Shown: positions 34,276 to 43,488, counted from the stretch's first letter. The stretch is DNA of 64,000 nt from JAFAXD01 sp051985675 (GCA_051985675.1 JBPYFJ010000112.1:62001-126000), one strand, 5' to 3'. Numbers and translations: made by a program. The notes: a model not told the origin generated them from the letters alone.

Positions 34276-35229
34276 ATGCTCGCCGTCCTCTCCGCCACCC
34301 TCGCCAAGGCCGACTTCATCGCGCGCCTGTCGCCCATCTTGGGGGACGACCTCAAGGTTGTGGAAGGTGAATCAGCCATCGTCGCGGCCGTGCCGGACGC
34401 GGACGTGCTGTTCCTCACCGACTTTTTGTATAGCGAAAAAGTCGCCGCCGCGGTGCGGGCCTCGTCGCCGCGCACGAAGTGGCTGCAGTTGCTTACCGCG
34501 GGCTACGACAGTGCCAAGCAGTTCGGCGTCCCGGACGGCATGACCGTCACTAACATGGGCGACGCATTGGCCGCGCCGGTCGCAACGCATGCGGTCATGC
34601 TGCTGCTCGCGCTGCAGCGCCTAGTGCCGACGTTCATGGCCAATCAGGGCAATCGCATCTGGGACCGATCGATCAGCGCGCGGGCGGTCATACCGGATCA
34701 GTCGACGGTCGCAGTGATCGGCTTCGGCCACATCGGCCGGGAGATCGCGCGCCTGTTGCGCGCGTTCGGCGCGCGCATCGTTGCGGTAACGCGCTCGGGG
34801 ACGCCGCACCCGCTCGCAGACGAGGCTGTCTCCATCAGCAAGCTGCTCGACGTGCTTCCGCGTGCGGATGCTGTGATGATCGCGGTCCCACTCGATGCGA
34901 CCACGCAGGGCCTGTTCGGACCGCGGACGTTTAATGCGTGCAAGCGCGGGGCCTTCCTGGTCAATATCGCACGTGGGTCGATCGTCGACAGCTTCGCCCT
35001 GATCGAGGCACTGACGGCCGGCATCATCGCGGGTGCCGGGCTCGACGTGACCGACCCGGAACCGCTGCCGAAAGACCACCCGCTCTGGGGAGCACCCAAC
35101 TTGATCATTTCGCCGCATTTCGCGGGCGCCTGCGGACGAATTGGCACGCTGCGTATGGCCGCAATTGCGGAAGACAATCTCAAGCGCTTCATGCGCGGCG
35201 ATCCGCTCACCAACATCGTTACGCTGTGA
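34276..35229 (+). CDS. D-2-hydroxyacid dehydrogenase (NAD-dependent)
   Basis: A 317-residue member of the D-isomer specific 2-hydroxyacid dehydrogenase family. The NAD loop is VIGFGHIGREIARLL. The catalytic Arg, Glu and His are in VNIARGSIVD, DVTDPEPLPKDHPLW and ISPHFAGACG. It reduces 2-keto acids or oxidises D-2-hydroxy acids in the cytoplasm. The substrate is unknown, but the neighbouring enolase-superfamily gene could supply or use a related hydroxy or keto acid. It is followed by that gene after 22 bp. Confidence 0.88.
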   Translation: MLAVLSATLAKADFIARLSPILGDDLKVVEGESAIVAAVPDADVLFLTDFLYSEKVAAAVRASSPRTKWLQLLTAGYDSAKQFGVPDGMTVTNMGDALAAPVATHAVMLLLALQRLVPTFMANQGNRIWDRSISARAVIPDQSTVAVIGFGHIGREIARLLRAFGARIVAVTRSGTPHPLADEAVSISKLLDVLPRADAVMIAVPLDATTQGLFGPRTFNACKRGAFLVNIARGSIVDSFALIEALTAGIIAGAGLDVTDPEPLPKDHPLWGAPNLIISPHFAGACGRIGTLRMAAIAEDNLKRFMRGDPLTNIVTL

Positions 35230-35251
35230 CGCAACCCAGAGCCAAGTCACC

Positions 35252-36445
35252 ATGCGAATCACCAGAATTGAAACCCTTAAGGCCGACGGCGGCTGGCGCA
35301 ATTTTTCCTTCGTCAAGTTGTCGACCGACGAGGGCCTGGTCGGCTGGTCCGAATATAACGAAGACTTCGGTGCCACTAGCGCGACCTCCGACCTGATCCG
35401 CCGATTTGCCGACCTCGCGGTCGGCATGGATCCGCGCGAGGTCGGCAAGATCGCGGTCTCGCTGCGGGCCATCACGCGGATGTCGATCGGTGGCGTCAAT
35501 CACGAAGCGATCGCGGCCATTGAGAACGCCTGTCTAGACGTCAAGGCCAAAGCGCTTGGTGTCCCGGTGTGCGCGTTGTTTGGTGGGCCGTTCCGCGACC
35601 GCGTCAATCTCTACTGGTCGCATTGCGGTAGCTTCAGGGTCTGGCGACGCGATTACTTCGAAGGCGAGCTCGGCCTCAAGCCGCTGCGCACGCTCGACGA
35701 CATCAAGGAGCTGGGTGCCGAGGTGAAGGCGCGCGGCTTCAAGGCCCTCAAGACCAACCCGTTGCCGCTACGGCCGGGCGATCCCCCATTCATGCCCGGC
35801 TTCCGCATGATGCCAAATTTCCTGAGCCGCCATCCCGACGCGAAGGCGATCCGCGCCATCCACGACGTATTGGCGGCATTCCGCGCCGGCGCCGGCGATG
35901 ACATAGGGCTGATGCTCGACCTGAACTTCAGCCAGCGCACCGAGGGCTTTATCCGCATCGCCAAGGCCGTCGAAGATATCAATCTCACCTGGCTCGAATG
36001 CGACATCCACGATGCGGACGCGTTGGCGACGGTGCGACGCGCGACCTCGACCCCGATTGCGTCGCTCGAGACCATCCATGGCCTGGCGGCGTTCCGGCCC
36101 TACCTCGAACGCTACGCTTGTGACGTCGCGATCGTCGACGTGCAATGGAACGGCCTCTGGGAGTCCGTACGTGCCGCATCGCTGGCCGACGCATTCGAAG
36201 TCGACTGCGCCCCGCATAATTTCGCCGGTCACCTCGCGAGCATGATCAGCGCCCATTTCTGCGCATCGATCCCGAATTACCGCATCATGGAGTACGATGT
36301 GGACGAGGTCCCATGGCGCAACGATCTGGTCACCCACGTGCCGCAGATCGAGAACGGCCAGATCGTCGTGCCGACGCGGCCGGGCTGGGGCACCGACATC
36401 AATGAGGATGCGGTGCGCGCGCATCCGCCACGCCAGAAGAAATAA
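35252..36445 (+). CDS. Enolase-superfamily (mandelate racemase/muconate lactonizing) protein
   Basis: A 397-residue protein with the MR/MLE N-terminal capping domain and barrel. Likely metal ligands are D in GLMLDLNFSQ, E in WLECDIHD and E in IASLETIHG. The lysine in FKALKTNPLP and the histidine in CAPHNFAGHL are the probable catalytic acid and base. Members dehydrate sugar acids or racemise hydroxyacids, and the exact reaction is not clear. The ATG at 35252 was chosen, since MRITRIETLK is the usual family start. Confidence 0.88.
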   Translation: MRITRIETLKADGGWRNFSFVKLSTDEGLVGWSEYNEDFGATSATSDLIRRFADLAVGMDPREVGKIAVSLRAITRMSIGGVNHEAIAAIENACLDVKAKALGVPVCALFGGPFRDRVNLYWSHCGSFRVWRRDYFEGELGLKPLRTLDDIKELGAEVKARGFKALKTNPLPLRPGDPPFMPGFRMMPNFLSRHPDAKAIRAIHDVLAAFRAGAGDDIGLMLDLNFSQRTEGFIRIAKAVEDINLTWLECDIHDADALATVRRATSTPIASLETIHGLAAFRPYLERYACDVAIVDVQWNGLWESVRAASLADAFEVDCAPHNFAGHLASMISAHFCASIPNYRIMEYDVDEVPWRNDLVTHVPQIENGQIVVPTRPGWGTDINEDAVRAHPPRQKK

Positions 36446-36593
36446 ACCGGCTGGCCCGGCGCACGCGAAATGCGCGCGCACGCAATGCGCCACACGGCAT
36501 GCTCGGTACGCAGCCCCTCGCGTTGAAATCCCGTTCGAGCCGGGTACTATGCGTTGATCGCGCTCGAGCGCGTGAGATTGGGTTGCAGCAATC

Positions 36594-37007
36594 ATGAGCC
36601 GGCACGTCGTCGCAACCGTCGGTGAAATCGTTCCGGGGTCCAGCAAGCTTGTGACCGTCAAGGGGCGCGAGATCGGGCTGTTCAACGTCAAGGGTGAATA
36701 CTTCGCGCTCGCCAATAAATGCCCGCATGAGGGGGCATCGCTTTGTCGCGGCAAGCTGATCGGCCTCGCGCTTTCCGATGAACCCGGCCACTATCGGCTG
36801 ACGCGTCAGGGCGAGTTACTGAAATGCCCCTGGCATGGTTGGGAGTTCGACGTGCGCACCGGGCAATCTTATTGCGATCCCGACAACACCTATGTGCGTC
36901 AATACGCAGTTTCGGTGGAACAAGGCGGCGAACTCCTGAAGGGGCCATACGTGGTCGAGACCTTCCAGGTGGCGGTGGAAGAGAATTACGTCGTTATCGA
37001 GATGTAG
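36594..37007 (+). CDS. Rieske [2Fe-2S] domain protein with extended cluster loop
   Basis: A 137-residue Rieske protein. Cluster ligands are C43 and H45 in NKCPHEGASL and C78 and H81 in KCPWHGWEF. The spacing between the two halves is 32 residues, much longer than the 15-17 usual in Rieske ferredoxins. The inserted part reads LIGLALSDEPGHYRLTRQG. It could serve as a ferredoxin for an oxygenase or as a small redox subunit, but no oxygenase alpha subunit is adjacent. The permease gene starts three bases after its stop, so they are coupled. Confidence 0.85.
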   Translation: MSRHVVATVGEIVPGSSKLVTVKGREIGLFNVKGEYFALANKCPHEGASLCRGKLIGLALSDEPGHYRLTRQGELLKCPWHGWEFDVRTGQSYCDPDNTYVRQYAVSVEQGGELLKGPYVVETFQVAVEENYVVIEM

Positions 37008-37010
37008 GCG

Positions 37011-38792
37011 ATGGCGGTCGCTTCGGGCCTGGACATCGGCCGCAACTCCACCGTGAAGCGGATCGCGGTATCGGCGCTCGACCGTAAAACGCTCTTCCTC
37101 AACCATCTGGCGAACTTTGCAATCGGACGCAGGATCGGGATCCTGCTGCTGATCGCGCTGCTGTCATTCCTGACCGTCTACCCACTCGCGATGCTGCTTT
37201 ATGGCAGCCTCCACTCGACGCCGCCCGGCATGCCCGGGGTGCTCAACCTCGACGGCTACGCCCAGATCTTCACCACAAGCAATTTCCTGGTCTTGGCCAA
37301 CACGATTGGAATTTCGTTCGCAAAGACGATTCCTTCCATCCTGCTGGCGGTAGCGCTCGCGTTCATCCTGGCCCGAACCGACACGCCGGCACGCGGCACG
37401 CTGGAAGTGCTGGTGACTTTGCCATTTTTCATTCCGCCGATCCTCACTGCCATGGCTTGGGGCATGCTCGGCAACCCGCAGGTTGGCGTGCTCAATCTGG
37501 TCTGGAAATGGCTGACCGGCGCCACGACCTCGCCGATCAATGTCTATTCGTACGGCGGCGTCGTCTGGCACATGATGCAATATTCGACGCCGTTTCTATT
37601 CTTGTTCATCGTCGACGCATTTCGCGCCATGGACCCAACTCTCGAGGAATCGAGCCGGATGTGCGGCGCCTCTCGCTGGCACACGTTTCGCCGCATCACA
37701 CTCATTCTCATGCTGCCCGCAATCGTCTCATCATTCGTACTGAGCCTGATGCGCGGGATCGAATCGTTCGAGTCGCCATTGTTCTTCGGGCTGCCGGCCG
37801 GCATTACGGTCATCACCACGGAAATCTACAACGCCATCAATCATCGGGCGACGCCGGCCTATCAATATGCCACCGCGCTAAGCTTCGCCATCATGGCATT
37901 CATGTTCCTGTTCGTGGTGTGGCAATGGCGCGTTCTGCACGGCCGCAGCTTTGCGACTGTGACCGGCAAGGCCTATGCCCCCAACGTGATGAAGCTTGGC
38001 CCGTGGCGCTGGGTGACATTCGGTTTCTGCATCCTGTTTTTCATGATCACGGTCGTGCTGCCGGTCGGGCAACTGCTGATCGGATCGTTCTTCAAGTTCT
38101 TCGGTTTCTACGAATGGGACATGCTCACGTTGGAGCACTATGTCGCCGTTTGGCAGAACAAGGAGTTTTGGCGCGCCTTCGGCAATACCATGCTGCTCGG
38201 CGTGATGGGCGCAACCGCCACCATGACCTTGGGCGGGGTCGTTGCCTACGTGACGGTGCGCACGCGCTGGCGCGGGCGACGCCTGATCGACGTGCTGGCC
38301 TGGTTGCCATGGATGATGCCCGGGATGGTGCTCGGCGTCGGCTTCCTGTGGGCGTTTGCGATGCTCCCCGGTCCGATTCCGATCTACGGCACGATCTGGG
38401 CGCTGCTGTTCGCCTACATGGCGTTGGGGACTCCGATTTCGGTGCGGGTCATGTCGAACGCCTACCACCAGCTCTCGTTCGATCTGGAGGAATGCTCGCG
38501 CGTCCACGGTGGCAGCTGGTGGCAGACGCTGTGGCGGATCCTGATCGCGTTGTCGTGGCCGTCGTTTGCGGTTGGCTGGGTGTTGACGTTCTTCGGCATC
38601 ATGCGCGAGTTGTCGGCCTCGATCCTGCTCTATTCAGTCGGCTCCGAAGTGCTCTCGGTCGTGCTGCTCAAGCTTTGGTCCAACGGCCAGGCCGAGCAGG
38701 TCAGCGTTATCGGCTTGCTGATGATGCTGCTCGTCATCTTCTTTCGCTGGGTGCAGCTGAAATTGATCAAGCAGCGCATCAGCACGCTGTGA
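37011..38792 (+). CDS. ABC transporter permease, fused two-domain (Fe/thiamine/polyamine type)
   Basis: A 593-residue inner-membrane protein with about twelve hydrophobic segments in two similar halves. Each half carries an EAA loop: LEESSRMCGASRWHTFRRI near residue 215 and LEECSRVHGGSWWQTLWRI near residue 495. This is the duplicated FbpB-like permease of ferric iron, thiamine or other small-molecule importers. It pairs with the ATPase directly downstream. No solute-binding protein gene is adjacent, which is unusual for an importer. Confidence 0.9.
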   Translation: MAVASGLDIGRNSTVKRIAVSALDRKTLFLNHLANFAIGRRIGILLLIALLSFLTVYPLAMLLYGSLHSTPPGMPGVLNLDGYAQIFTTSNFLVLANTIGISFAKTIPSILLAVALAFILARTDTPARGTLEVLVTLPFFIPPILTAMAWGMLGNPQVGVLNLVWKWLTGATTSPINVYSYGGVVWHMMQYSTPFLFLFIVDAFRAMDPTLEESSRMCGASRWHTFRRITLILMLPAIVSSFVLSLMRGIESFESPLFFGLPAGITVITTEIYNAINHRATPAYQYATALSFAIMAFMFLFVVWQWRVLHGRSFATVTGKAYAPNVMKLGPWRWVTFGFCILFFMITVVLPVGQLLIGSFFKFFGFYEWDMLTLEHYVAVWQNKEFWRAFGNTMLLGVMGATATMTLGGVVAYVTVRTRWRGRRLIDVLAWLPWMMPGMVLGVGFLWAFAMLPGPIPIYGTIWALLFAYMALGTPISVRVMSNAYHQLSFDLEECSRVHGGSWWQTLWRILIALSWPSFAVGWVLTFFGIMRELSASILLYSVGSEVLSVVLLKLWSNGQAEQVSVIGLLMMLLVIFFRWVQLKLIKQRISTL

Positions 38793-38805
38793 AAGGATGC
38801 AACAA

Positions 38806-39921
38806 ATGCCTGCAGTTCTGGTCGAGGACGTGAGCCGCCATTTCGGCGAAATCGTCGCGGTCGATAGTGTCAACCTGAGTATCGAGCGTGGCGAGTTCGT
38901 CACCCTGCTTGGTCCGTCCGGTTGCGGCAAAACCACGACGTTGCGGATGGTGGCCGGGCTTGAACAGAACACGGCCGGGCGCATCAGCATCGCCGACCGG
39001 GTGGTGAGCGACGCGGACGCCGGCTTTTTCGTGCCGCCGGACCACCGTCGGCTCGGCATGGTGTTTCAGTCCTACGCGATCTGGCCGCACATGACGGTTT
39101 TCGACAATGTCGCGTACCCGCTGCGGATTCGGCGTCGGTCCAAGGTCGAGATCAGCGAGCGCGTGCGCGCGGCGCTGCGCCTGGTCGAGATGGAGGCCTT
39201 TGCGGATCGCCCCGCGCCGGCGCTGTCGGGCGGCCAGCAACAGCGCGTCGCGATCGCGCGCGCCCTTGTGTTCGAGCCGGAGGTGCTGTTGCTTGACGAG
39301 CCGCTGAGCAATCTGGACGCGCGGCTGCGAACTCAGATGGGTGATGAATTCCGCGCGCTTCAGAAGCGGCTCGGTATCACCAGCCTCTATGTCACGCACG
39401 ACCAGGAAGAGGCGATGGCGCTGTCCGACCGTGTCGTCGTCATGCAATCCGGGCGCATTCTCCAGGTCGGCGCACCGGAGGAGATCTATCAACGGCCAGC
39501 GAGCCGGGCAGTCGCGGCTTTCTTCGGCTCCCCCAATCTGCTCGACGCCAAGGTCACCGGCTGCGAGCAACACACCGATCAGAAGTTCAAGCTGGGCATT
39601 ACCGGCAAAAACTGGACGGGCGAATGCTTCGCGGGCGAGCCGTTCGGCGAAGGCGAACCCGTGCTTGTGCTGGTACGTCCGGAAAACGTGCACATCGGGG
39701 CGAACGGTAAGGCGCCGATGGCCTGGTCGGGCCGCATCAAGAGTTCAATCTTCCGCGGACCCCGCCAATCGATCGTGGTAGATGCTGCCGGTCTCGCGCT
39801 CAATGTCGAAGCTCCGGCGCTGTTGGGGGCGAATGTCGGGGACCAAGTGCATCTGAACGTACCGCCCGCAGGCGCCTGGGCGATCCGGCCAGACCAGGCG
39901 TCGTCCGCAACAACCCGGTAG
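38806..39921 (+). CDS. ABC transporter ATP-binding protein
   Basis: A 371-residue ATPase of the PotA/FbpC class. Walker A is LGPSGCGKTTTL, the signature is LSGGQQQRVAIARAL, and Walker B is VLLLDEPLSNLD. The switch histidine is in YVTHDQEEAM. A C-terminal TOBE-like regulatory domain (about residues 250-365) follows. It energises the fused permease encoded 13 bases upstream. The ATG at 38806 is better spaced from AAAGGA than one nine bases earlier. Confidence 0.93.
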   Translation: MPAVLVEDVSRHFGEIVAVDSVNLSIERGEFVTLLGPSGCGKTTTLRMVAGLEQNTAGRISIADRVVSDADAGFFVPPDHRRLGMVFQSYAIWPHMTVFDNVAYPLRIRRRSKVEISERVRAALRLVEMEAFADRPAPALSGGQQQRVAIARALVFEPEVLLLDEPLSNLDARLRTQMGDEFRALQKRLGITSLYVTHDQEEAMALSDRVVVMQSGRILQVGAPEEIYQRPASRAVAAFFGSPNLLDAKVTGCEQHTDQKFKLGITGKNWTGECFAGEPFGEGEPVLVLVRPENVHIGANGKAPMAWSGRIKSSIFRGPRQSIVVDAAGLALNVEAPALLGANVGDQVHLNVPPAGAWAIRPDQASSATTR

Positions 39922-39995
39922 TCGGCGCTCGAATTTGTAGCTAACCTCCCGCTGCCGCCGAGAAGCGGCTTACAAAATACCTCGGGAGGAAATTA

Positions 39996-40523
39996 ATGCG
40001 TAAATTATTGATGACGTCGCTCCTTGTCGGTGGCGCCGCGCTGGTCGCGGCACAAGCTCCAGCTCAAGCTCCGGCCCCCGCCGCTCCGGCCGCGGTTCCT
40101 GAACAGATGCCGTTCGACATTCCCTATGGCCCTTCGATCACGCTTGAACGCGCGATGCAGGCGGCGGCCGCGGCGGCCGCCGAAGCCAAGAAACACAACT
40201 GGAAGCTCGCAATATCGGTGGTCGATCCCAACGGCGATCTCGTGTTCTTCCAGAAAATGGATGGGACCCAAGTCGCTTCGGTTGCGATATCGCAAGGCAA
40301 GGCTCGCACGGCCGCGCGGTACCGACGCGAAACGCGCACGCTCTTCAACGCGATGGAAACGGGTCATCCCTACATCGCAACGCTCGATCCGACACTGGTC
40401 GCCTCGCCCGGCGGATTTCCGCTGATGGACGGCGGCAAGCTGATCGGTGCGATCGGCTGCAGCGGCGGCACCGGCGATCAGGATGCTGTTGCCTGCAAGG
40501 CCGGCAGTGCCGCGTTCATGTGA
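39996..40523 (+). CDS. Exported GlcG/HbpS (DUF336) family protein
   Basis: A 175-residue protein with a signal peptide (LLMTSLLVGGAALVAAQAPA) and an alanine/proline-rich linker, followed by a DUF336 domain. Its typical segments are LAISVVDPNGDLVFFQKMDG, SVAISQGKARTAARY and GKLIGAIGCSGGTGDQD. Relatives bind heme or cobalamin or occur in glycolate and propanediol gene sets. It is probably periplasmic. A GGGAGG ribosome binding site is just upstream, and a strong terminator follows, which closes the preceding gene series. Confidence 0.85.
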   Translation: MRKLLMTSLLVGGAALVAAQAPAQAPAPAAPAAVPEQMPFDIPYGPSITLERAMQAAAAAAAEAKKHNWKLAISVVDPNGDLVFFQKMDGTQVASVAISQGKARTAARYRRETRTLFNAMETGHPYIATLDPTLVASPGGFPLMDGGKLIGAIGCSGGTGDQDAVACKAGSAAFM

Positions 40524-40540
40524 TTGGTTAGCGACACGAT

Positions 40541-40584
40541 AAGGTCACCTCTCCCGTTTGCGCAGGGAGGTGACCTTCTTTTTT
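40541..40584 (+). terminator. Rho-independent terminator
   Basis: The arms AAGGTCACCTCTCCC (40541-40555) and GGGAGGTGACCTT (40565-40577) form a long GC-rich hairpin with a small bulge, followed directly by CTTTTTT (40578-40584). It lies 18 bases after the GlcG-like gene and ends that transcript. It is the only canonical terminator seen in the window. Confidence 0.9.
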
Positions 40585-40704
40585 CCGCCTGCTGCGCCCG
40601 GCCTCCCCCAGTAATTCACTGCGGCGGGAATAAAAGGTGACGCCCGCCCAAGAATCGCTATTCTGCGAAAGCGCGCCGACGAAGAAGCGCGCACGGGAGG
40701 CTGC

Positions 40705-42075
40705 ATGTCATCGACGGAAACGAATTACCAGATCGCGGCCCGCATTGAACGGCTGCCGCTGTCCACCTGGCACCTCAAGATTCTCGTTCCGATCGGGACC
40801 GGCTGGTTCTTTGACGCCTTCGATGCGCTTTCGATCGCTTACGTGCTGCCGGTGCTGGCGGGATTATGGAAGCTGAGCCAACCGAACATCGGCGAACTCA
40901 TCGCCGTCGGTTACGTCGGCCAAGTCATCGGTTCGATTTTCTTCGGTTGGCTCGCGGAACGCATCGGCCGAGTTCCGTGCACGATCTACACGCTGATCCT
41001 GTTCTCGGTCATGAGCCTCGCCTGCGCGTTCGCCTGGGATCTGCGATCGCTCGAGAGCATGCGCTTTATCCAGGGCATCGGGCTCGGCGGCGAGATTCCG
41101 ATCATGGCTTCGTATATTGGCGAGTTCGCCGCCTCAAAGCGACGCGGGGCGTTCGCGCTCGGCTACCAATTCCTGTTCACGGTCGGACTGTTGTTCGCCG
41201 GCCTGGCCGGCGTTCTCGTTGTCCCGACCTTTGGGTGGCAATGGATGTTCGTCATCGGCGCGCTGCCGGCGCTGATCGCGCTGCCGCTACGCTGGTTCCT
41301 GCCGGAGTCGCCTCGCTGGCTCGCCAGCCGTGGCCGCGCCAAAGAAGCCGACACGGTGCTGAGCGAGATCGAGTTTGAGATTTCCAAAGGCGGCAAAATG
41401 CCTTTGCCGCCAATTCCCACCAATGTGCCGCCCGTGAAGCCGGCCGAAACACGCTTTTCCGAGCTGCTCAAGGGCATTTACCTGCGACGCTCGCTGACGG
41501 TGTGGGCGATCTGGTTCTGCAGCTATTCGGTGATCTACGGGTTGAGCACCTGGATCCCGTCGCTGTTTCGCACGGTTTATCACGTCAGCGTCCAACAATC
41601 GGTCAATATCGGCTTCATGAACAGTATCGCGGGAATGATCGGCGCGCTGATCGCGGTCGCAACGATCGATCTGATCGGCCGCAGACCGCTGTTCATCGCC
41701 GGTCAGTTTCTGTGCGCAGTTCCGCTGTTGATACTGGCTTTCAGCCAGGACCTCGCTGTTGGCAGCGTGCAGGTGCTGGTCACCGCGAGCTTCTTCTTCA
41801 TCACGTGGCTGGCGATTTCGCTCTCGACCTATACGGCCGAGCTCTATCCAACCGAGATCCGCGCGCTCGGTTGCGGCGTCGGCAATGCGTGGCTGCGCGC
41901 CGCTTCGGTGCTCGGCCCCTACATGGTCGGCTTCATTCTGCCTGTGGCCGGCATCAACGCGGTGTTTCTGATGTTCGCCGGTTTCGCGCTGTTGGGCGGC
42001 CTGGTAACGCTTGCCTTCGCGGTCGAAACGCGCGGCCGCGTGCTGGAGGAGTTGTCGCCGTCGGAAACCGGTTAG
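40705..42075 (+). CDS. MFS transporter
   Basis: A 456-residue major facilitator with twelve predicted membrane segments. The N-terminal GTGWFFDAFDALSIAYVLP and the loop motif GWLAERIGRVP are typical of the aromatic-acid or sugar-porter type of the superfamily. The central cytoplasmic loop has LPESPRWLASRGRAKEAD, and the second half has DLIGRRPLFIAG. It probably imports an organic acid or related carbon source for the nearby catabolic genes, but the ligand is unknown. It is convergent with the DUF983 gene, with two bases between stops. Confidence 0.9.
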   Translation: MSSTETNYQIAARIERLPLSTWHLKILVPIGTGWFFDAFDALSIAYVLPVLAGLWKLSQPNIGELIAVGYVGQVIGSIFFGWLAERIGRVPCTIYTLILFSVMSLACAFAWDLRSLESMRFIQGIGLGGEIPIMASYIGEFAASKRRGAFALGYQFLFTVGLLFAGLAGVLVVPTFGWQWMFVIGALPALIALPLRWFLPESPRWLASRGRAKEADTVLSEIEFEISKGGKMPLPPIPTNVPPVKPAETRFSELLKGIYLRRSLTVWAIWFCSYSVIYGLSTWIPSLFRTVYHVSVQQSVNIGFMNSIAGMIGALIAVATIDLIGRRPLFIAGQFLCAVPLLILAFSQDLAVGSVQVLVTASFFFITWLAISLSTYTAELYPTEIRALGCGVGNAWLRAASVLGPYMVGFILPVAGINAVFLMFAGFALLGGLVTLAFAVETRGRVLEELSPSETG

Positions 42076-42077
42076 CG

Positions 42078-42479
42078 TCAATCGTAAGCGACTGGAGCAG
42101 CGCGCCGGTCGAAGCCGTGCATGTACTGCGCCCACTGGAGGCCCACGATGGCGCCTTTGACCGGCTGCAGAAGGCCGAGCGCCAGCCCGAGGGTCAACGG
42201 CAGCCATAACGCCACGTGAACCCAATAGGGCGGCCCGAATACCAGTTCGACCTCGAGCGCGAGTGCAACCACGATGTGGCCAACGATCAGGACCACGAAA
42301 TACGCCGGCGCATCGTCCGCGCGATGATGGCTCAATTCCTCGCCGCACTGGTCGCAACGATCGGCAACCTTGAGAAAAGCACGGAACAGGCGCCCTTTCC
42401 CGCAGCTGGGGCAGCGCCCGCAAAAGCCGCGGCCCATCGCCTGCATTACGTCGCGTGAAGGTCGACCCGCATCAGCCAT
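42078..42479 (-). CDS. DUF983 family membrane protein
   Basis: A protein of about 133 residues with two CxxC pairs near the N-terminus (FCGRCPSCGKGRLF and ADRCDQCGEELSHH), suggesting a zinc ribbon, and two hydrophobic helices (about residues 60-80 and 85-105). This is the DUF983 arrangement. In some alphaproteobacteria the family lies near cytochrome oxidase genes, but not here. The ATG at 42479 was preferred over one 13 codons upstream. Confidence 0.85.
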   Translation of the reverse strand: MADAGRPSRDVMQAMGRGFCGRCPSCGKGRLFRAFLKVADRCDQCGEELSHHRADDAPAYFVVLIVGHIVVALALEVELVFGPPYWVHVALWLPLTLGLALGLLQPVKGAIVGLQWAQYMHGFDRRAAPVAYD

Positions 42480-42529
42480 GTGCGCAGAGTTAGGGTGAGG
42501 CCGCGTGCTTTGCAACATCGACAGTCCCG

Positions 42530-43369
42530 CTATGCGCCGCGCGCGGCTGCGGTCGAATAATTGCCGCGCGTCATCACCGCGCTAGCGCCGCCGTCGATCG
42601 GAATGACCGTGCCGGTGAGGTAGCTCCCTGCCGGGGATGCGAGCAACAGGGCCAGCCCCTTGATCTCGTCGGTCTTCGCGAGGCGACCCATGGGAACCAT
42701 ATCGGCGAAAAGCTTCACAACGTCCGGCTCGCGGTGCAGTCGGCCGCCGCCGATGTTGGTCACGAATGGTCCGGGCGCAATTGCGTTGACGCGGATATTC
42801 CAGGGGGCGAGCTCGACCGCGGCTTGCCGCACCACGTTGATCACGGCAGCCTTGGAGGCGATGTAGCCATAGCCGACCATCGGTTCGGATCGGATTCCGG
42901 CAATCGATGCGGTTGCCACGATGCTCCCCGATGCGCGCACTTTCATGTGCGGAACGGCGAACCGCATCGCCATCACGGTTGCGGTCAGGTTGACGTCGAG
43001 TGCGCGCCGGAACACGTTCGGATCGAACCGGTCGATCGCGCCAGCGTCGGTCGTCAGCGTTCCCGGACCCGCGCTGATCCCCGCGTTGGCAAACAGAACA
43101 TCGAGGCGACCGTGCCGGCGCGCCGCACCGTCGATCGCCGCACGCAAGGCGTCGGTGTCGGCGACATCAAGCGTTTCCGGCTCGACCGCGCAGCCAGCGG
43201 CCAAGAGGCGCGCCGTGTGATTGGCGAGCTCCGCTTCATTGAGGTCGACCATGACGACGGTCGCTCCGTTCTCGGCCATGACTTCCGCATAGGCAAGGCC
43301 GAGCCCGCTTGCGGCGCCGGTCACGAGCGCCACATGGCCAGTGACGTCGAACAACTCAGCTTGCTTCAT
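42530..43369 (-). CDS. Short-chain dehydrogenase/reductase
   Basis: A 279-residue classical SDR with TGAASGLGLAYAEVM as the cofactor loop, FANAGIS, the serine in ATASIAGIRSE and the catalytic YGYIASKAAV. VMVDLNEAE at the end of the second strand suggests NAD preference. The substrate is unknown. GGGAGGC lies six bases before the ATG at 43369, supporting this start over an upstream in-frame one. It is divergent from another SDR gene. Confidence 0.88.
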   Translation of the reverse strand: MKQAELFDVTGHVALVTGAASGLGLAYAEVMAENGATVVMVDLNEAELANHTARLLAAGCAVEPETLDVADTDALRAAIDGAARRHGRLDVLFANAGISAGPGTLTTDAGAIDRFDPNVFRRALDVNLTATVMAMRFAVPHMKVRASGSIVATASIAGIRSEPMVGYGYIASKAAVINVVRQAAVELAPWNIRVNAIAPGPFVTNIGGGRLHREPDVVKLFADMVPMGRLAKTDEIKGLALLLASPAGSYLTGTVIPIDGGASAVMTRGNYSTAAARGA

Positions 43370-43443
43370 AACGCCTCCCACGCTCGTCATGCCGTGCTTG
43401 TCGCGCGCACCCCACGTCTTATAACTAACACACTATCGTGCGT

Positions 43444-43462
43444 GGCCGGGACAACCCCGGCC
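43444..43462. repeat. GGCCGGG/CCCGGCC palindrome, copy 2
   Basis: GGCCGGG (43444-43450) and CCCGGCC (43456-43462) with loop ACAAC. It lies in the 119-bp gap between two divergent SDR genes, 26 bases before the plus-strand start, so it could also act as an operator or leader hairpin. Confidence 0.6.
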
Positions 43463-43488
43463 CTGAGCTTTTGTCGGGAGTCAACGCT

